Assembly (NCBI GenBank): GCA_964036315.1
Contig: OZ038482.1
Span: forward strand, 12,645,785-12,709,784
DNA length: 64,000 nt
Direction of reading: 5' to 3'
Origin: Acanthosepion esculentum
Lineage: Eukaryota; Mollusca; Cephalopoda; Sepiida; Sepiidae
Positions 61,831 through 64,000 of the stretch are shown here, piece by piece. Within the stretch, counting starts at the first letter, position 1, and each line of letters begins with the position of its first letter. The translations under genes and the position numbers were made by a program. The notes below the pieces were generated by a model. That model was not told the origin of the DNA, did no database searches, and saw only the letters and a program-made list of their open reading frames with translations.

Positions 61831-62369
61831 AATCACCTCATCTCTTGATTGACCTCAGAGTTTCATGAAGCTCTACTGATCAGGGTCTAAGGATCCAATC
61901 AGTCTACTGAAGCTGACACTGAAGTGCGACATTCTGTGAAACATTGCAGTTGGTTAAGAGGAAAGTTGATTAAACTTTTATTAATTTATTGAAAGATTAG
62001 AAGATGAAAATAGATTCTATATATTTCTTATGTTTAGAGACAAAATATAAAGGGATAGAAGATTGTATTGCACCAGACTTCCACGTGGGGAGACTTGACT
62101 GACATAATTTGTTTTTTTATGGTTTATCAACCCCCATTTTTTGCAGACACTGGCTGTGTGAGAGATCATGACCTTTAAATAAAGCAAAGAATTGGTGGAG
62201 AAAACACAACTACCTCAGCCACCAACCAGCCTCAAACATAATTATAGATTAATTACTATGAACAAATTACACTGGAAATGACAAAGGCAATGACTGGGAT
62301 AGATAGATGACAACACCGAAATAGAATCACAGTTCAACAGCCTATAATTCACAAAATATTTTTCTTTTT
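61831..62369. other. No recognised feature
   Basis: No domain or repeat partner found. Confidence 0.5.
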
Positions 62370-62712
62370 TTTTTAAGCATTTCACCCCAAGAAAGACTGG
62401 ATGCCACTAGCATGCAAGGGGTTACAGAGGGTGGGAGTGAGCATAAAGAGGCGTGATGGAGGAAAGGATGAAGAGAAGGACAGGGAATAGATCAAGGCAT
62501 CTGGAGATGTCGATTGACATTACATTCGAATAGTTGGAGATTATAGTAATAAGAAAGGAATTCCACAGACGGGAGGTGTGGGACATCAAGCTATTGGAGT
62601 AGAAGAGACGGCTACATTTAACAATTTTGACAGTGAAAGGGTGGGATTGGGATGCCAGATTTTTTTTTAATGATATAACTGATTTAAGATAATGAATAAA
62701 ATGAAACTGATC
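62370..62712 (-). pseudogene. LINE-1(local) 3' end with chimeric 5' junction, copy 1
   Basis: The reverse strand ends in poly-A (T run at 62,368-62,376). Coding tail: NLASQSHPFTVKIVKCSRLF, YSNSLMSHTSRLWNSFLITI, CNVMSIDISRCL-type. Upstream of NLASQSHP the sequence switches to an A-run plus 'atcagttatatcattaaa' block instead of LINE coding. The same junction occurs at 63.67 kb. Confidence 0.8.
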
Positions 62713-63270
62713 CATCTTGCACTTGTATAAATCTACCATTTGCACGTACAGGGAATATCGCTACCACATCAGGACTGATCCAGCTATATATCTCGAGATT
62801 CTTGACAAAATCCAAAGAAGGGTCTGTAATAATATCGTTCCTGACCTGGCATCTCGGCTTCATTCAATTTGCCATCGCCGTAACGTAGCTTCCCTGTGTT
62901 TTTTCTATAAATACTTTCATGGTAATTGTTATAATGAGCTTTCCTCCTTGGATTTAAGCATACTACATTAAGATTGCCAACTAAGTCTCATCGTTTTACT
63001 GTTGAAATAGCCAGATGTAACCATAAACTCTGTTCTAAGAGTTTCTTTTCTTGCATTTCTAGCCTGTGGAACTCTCTTCCGGTTTCTTGCTTCTCTGCCT
63101 TTTACTCCAAAAATTTAAATTCAACGTCAATCGCCATCTTCTGTGTTCATGAAACCTGTTCTTTTATTATCCATTCTCCTCATTAAAGTTTTCTCTATCA
63201 ATCTCAGTAACCCCTGGCGTCTTAGTGGCATGATCGCCTTGAATAGGATGAAATAATTTTAAAAAAAGAA
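62713..63270 (+). pseudogene. LINE-1(local) RT C-terminal remnant with 3' end
   Basis: Forward frames: LYKSTICTYREYRYHIRTDP, IYLEILDKIQRRVCNNIVPD, LASRLHSICHRRNVASLCFF, YKYFHGNCYNELSSLD, frameshift, then SHRFTVEIARCNHKLCSKSF and SSLWNSLPVSCFSAFYSKNL. The 3' UTR 'taacccctggcgtcttagtg' and A run are at 63,255-63,270. Opposite in strand to its two neighbours. Confidence 0.82.
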
Positions 63271-63374
63271 AAGAAACTTTACATGAATGTTACACGCCCT
63301 TTTACGCACCCTAACTCAAGACCGGTAATCATTGTAATTCCTCAAGAAATCAAAATGTGGTCATTCTACACAAT
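63271..63374. other. No recognised feature
   Basis: Short spacer between LINE ends. Confidence 0.5.
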
Positions 63375-63725
63375 TTAAAAAAAAAAGTTTTTCACCCCAA
63401 GCAAAGCAGAAAGTCACTAGCTCGCAAGAAGAGTTGGAGCAAGAGCAAAGAGGAGTGATAGAGGAAAGGATGAAGTACAGGGGATAGATCAAGGCATCTG
63501 GAGATGTCGATTGACATTACATTTGAATAGTTGGAGATTATAACTATCAGGGAAACAAGTAATAGGAAGGGAATTCCACAGGCGGGAGGTGCGGGACATG
63601 AAGCTATTGAAGTAGAAGAGATGGCTACATTTAACAATTTTAACAGTGAAAGGGTGGGATCGGGATGCCAGATTTTCTTTTTTTTTAATGATATAACTGA
63701 TAATGGATAAAATGAAACTGATCTT
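63375..63725 (-). pseudogene. LINE-1(local) 3' end with chimeric 5' junction, copy 2
   Basis: Reverse strand: ENLASRSHPFTVKIVKCSHL, FYFNSFMSRTSRLWNSLPIT, CFPDSYNLQLFKCNVNRHLQ, MP, stop. Its 5' side carries the same 'gttatatcattaaaaaaa' block as copy 1. 63,726-64,000 is unassigned. Confidence 0.82.
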
Positions 63726-64000
63726 TGAGACAAAGAAATTTAACCTAAAGTCCTGCTGGAAGTGTGAGAACACAATTGGACATTGAAGATAGGTGGAGAG
63801 TTTCAATCTGATCCAAGAACAAGAATCTCCATTGAGATGAGAGATACAAGTTTCAAGCAAAAAGAACCGGCTCAAAACAACTGCAAATATCATTCCAGGA
63901 AACTAAAAGATCTACAAAAATCAGACAAAAGAAGAAAAAAAAATGGCTGAAACTTTAACATCAATCTCCAAGAAAAGCTATTTAGCAAGAAGGCTTGCGA
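63726..64000. other. No recognised feature
   Basis: The window ends in ordinary AT-rich sequence. The reverse frame to 63,893 is a read-through from the LINE end. Confidence 0.5.

Overview
This window looks like a gene-poor, repeat-saturated piece of a metazoan nuclear genome, most likely a mollusc and quite possibly a coleoid cephalopod. That placement is an inference from the mix of repeats: very long (TA)n/(CA)n tracts, many tRNA-headed SINEs with TA-rich tails, RTE-like and CR1/Jockey-like LINE 3' ends, mariner, piggyBac-like, hAT-like and Penelope-like elements. No marker gene proves it. I found no convincing host exon, rRNA gene or functional tRNA gene. Nearly every open frame is either a translated microsatellite (runs of YI, HT or CV) or a decayed transposon.

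Layout. 1-6 kb: TA tracts, a long decayed mariner (1.9-3.0 kb), a LINE 3' end, a truncated SINE and a TCTA-type tandem array. 6-8.7 kb: a head-to-head SINE pair folding into a ~300 bp-arm palindrome, hairpin elements and a polypurine tract. 9-16 kb: tandem LINE-1 3' ends, SINEs, a 30 bp minisatellite and TA blocks. 16-20.3 kb: a Penelope-like 3' end, a full-length SINE with a perfect 15 bp target duplication, and a cluster of LTR-like repeats. 20-30 kb: an internally deleted mariner between two inverted LINE-2 tails, a 0.5 kb TA higher-order array, more SINEs, and a hAT-like element with a palindrome inside it. 30-40 kb: a piggyBac-like dimer, an RTE-like LINE end, a ~1 kb fold-back, and a small element with terminal inverted repeats that carries a complete hammerhead-like motif next to a Penelope-like 3' end. 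40-50 kb: a SINE-dimer composite, a 13-unit 66 bp satellite, a near-complete mariner with a mutated transposase, and a 5S-rRNA-headed SINE containing a microinversion. 50-64 kb: a hAT-like element with target duplication, the second SINE-dimer composite, nested mariner debris, a palindrome with ribozyme-like arms, zinc-finger debris, a second piggyBac-like dimer and more LINE ends.

The most interesting thread is a recurring RNA motif, CTGANGA-T-(stem)-GAAA followed by a two-pair stem and a UH cleavage-type site. It occurs in at least three unrelated-looking repeats (38,960-39,003 +; 55,399-55,439 +; 34,617-34,656 -), with decayed versions in Penelope-like copies at 16.6, 39.8, 47.1 and 61.2 kb. 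The pairing changes in a compensatory way between families, as expected of hammerhead ribozymes, which are known from Penelope-like elements. Everything here was read by eye. Boundaries of degenerate repeats are approximate, family names are local labels, and class assignments of short fragments are provisional.
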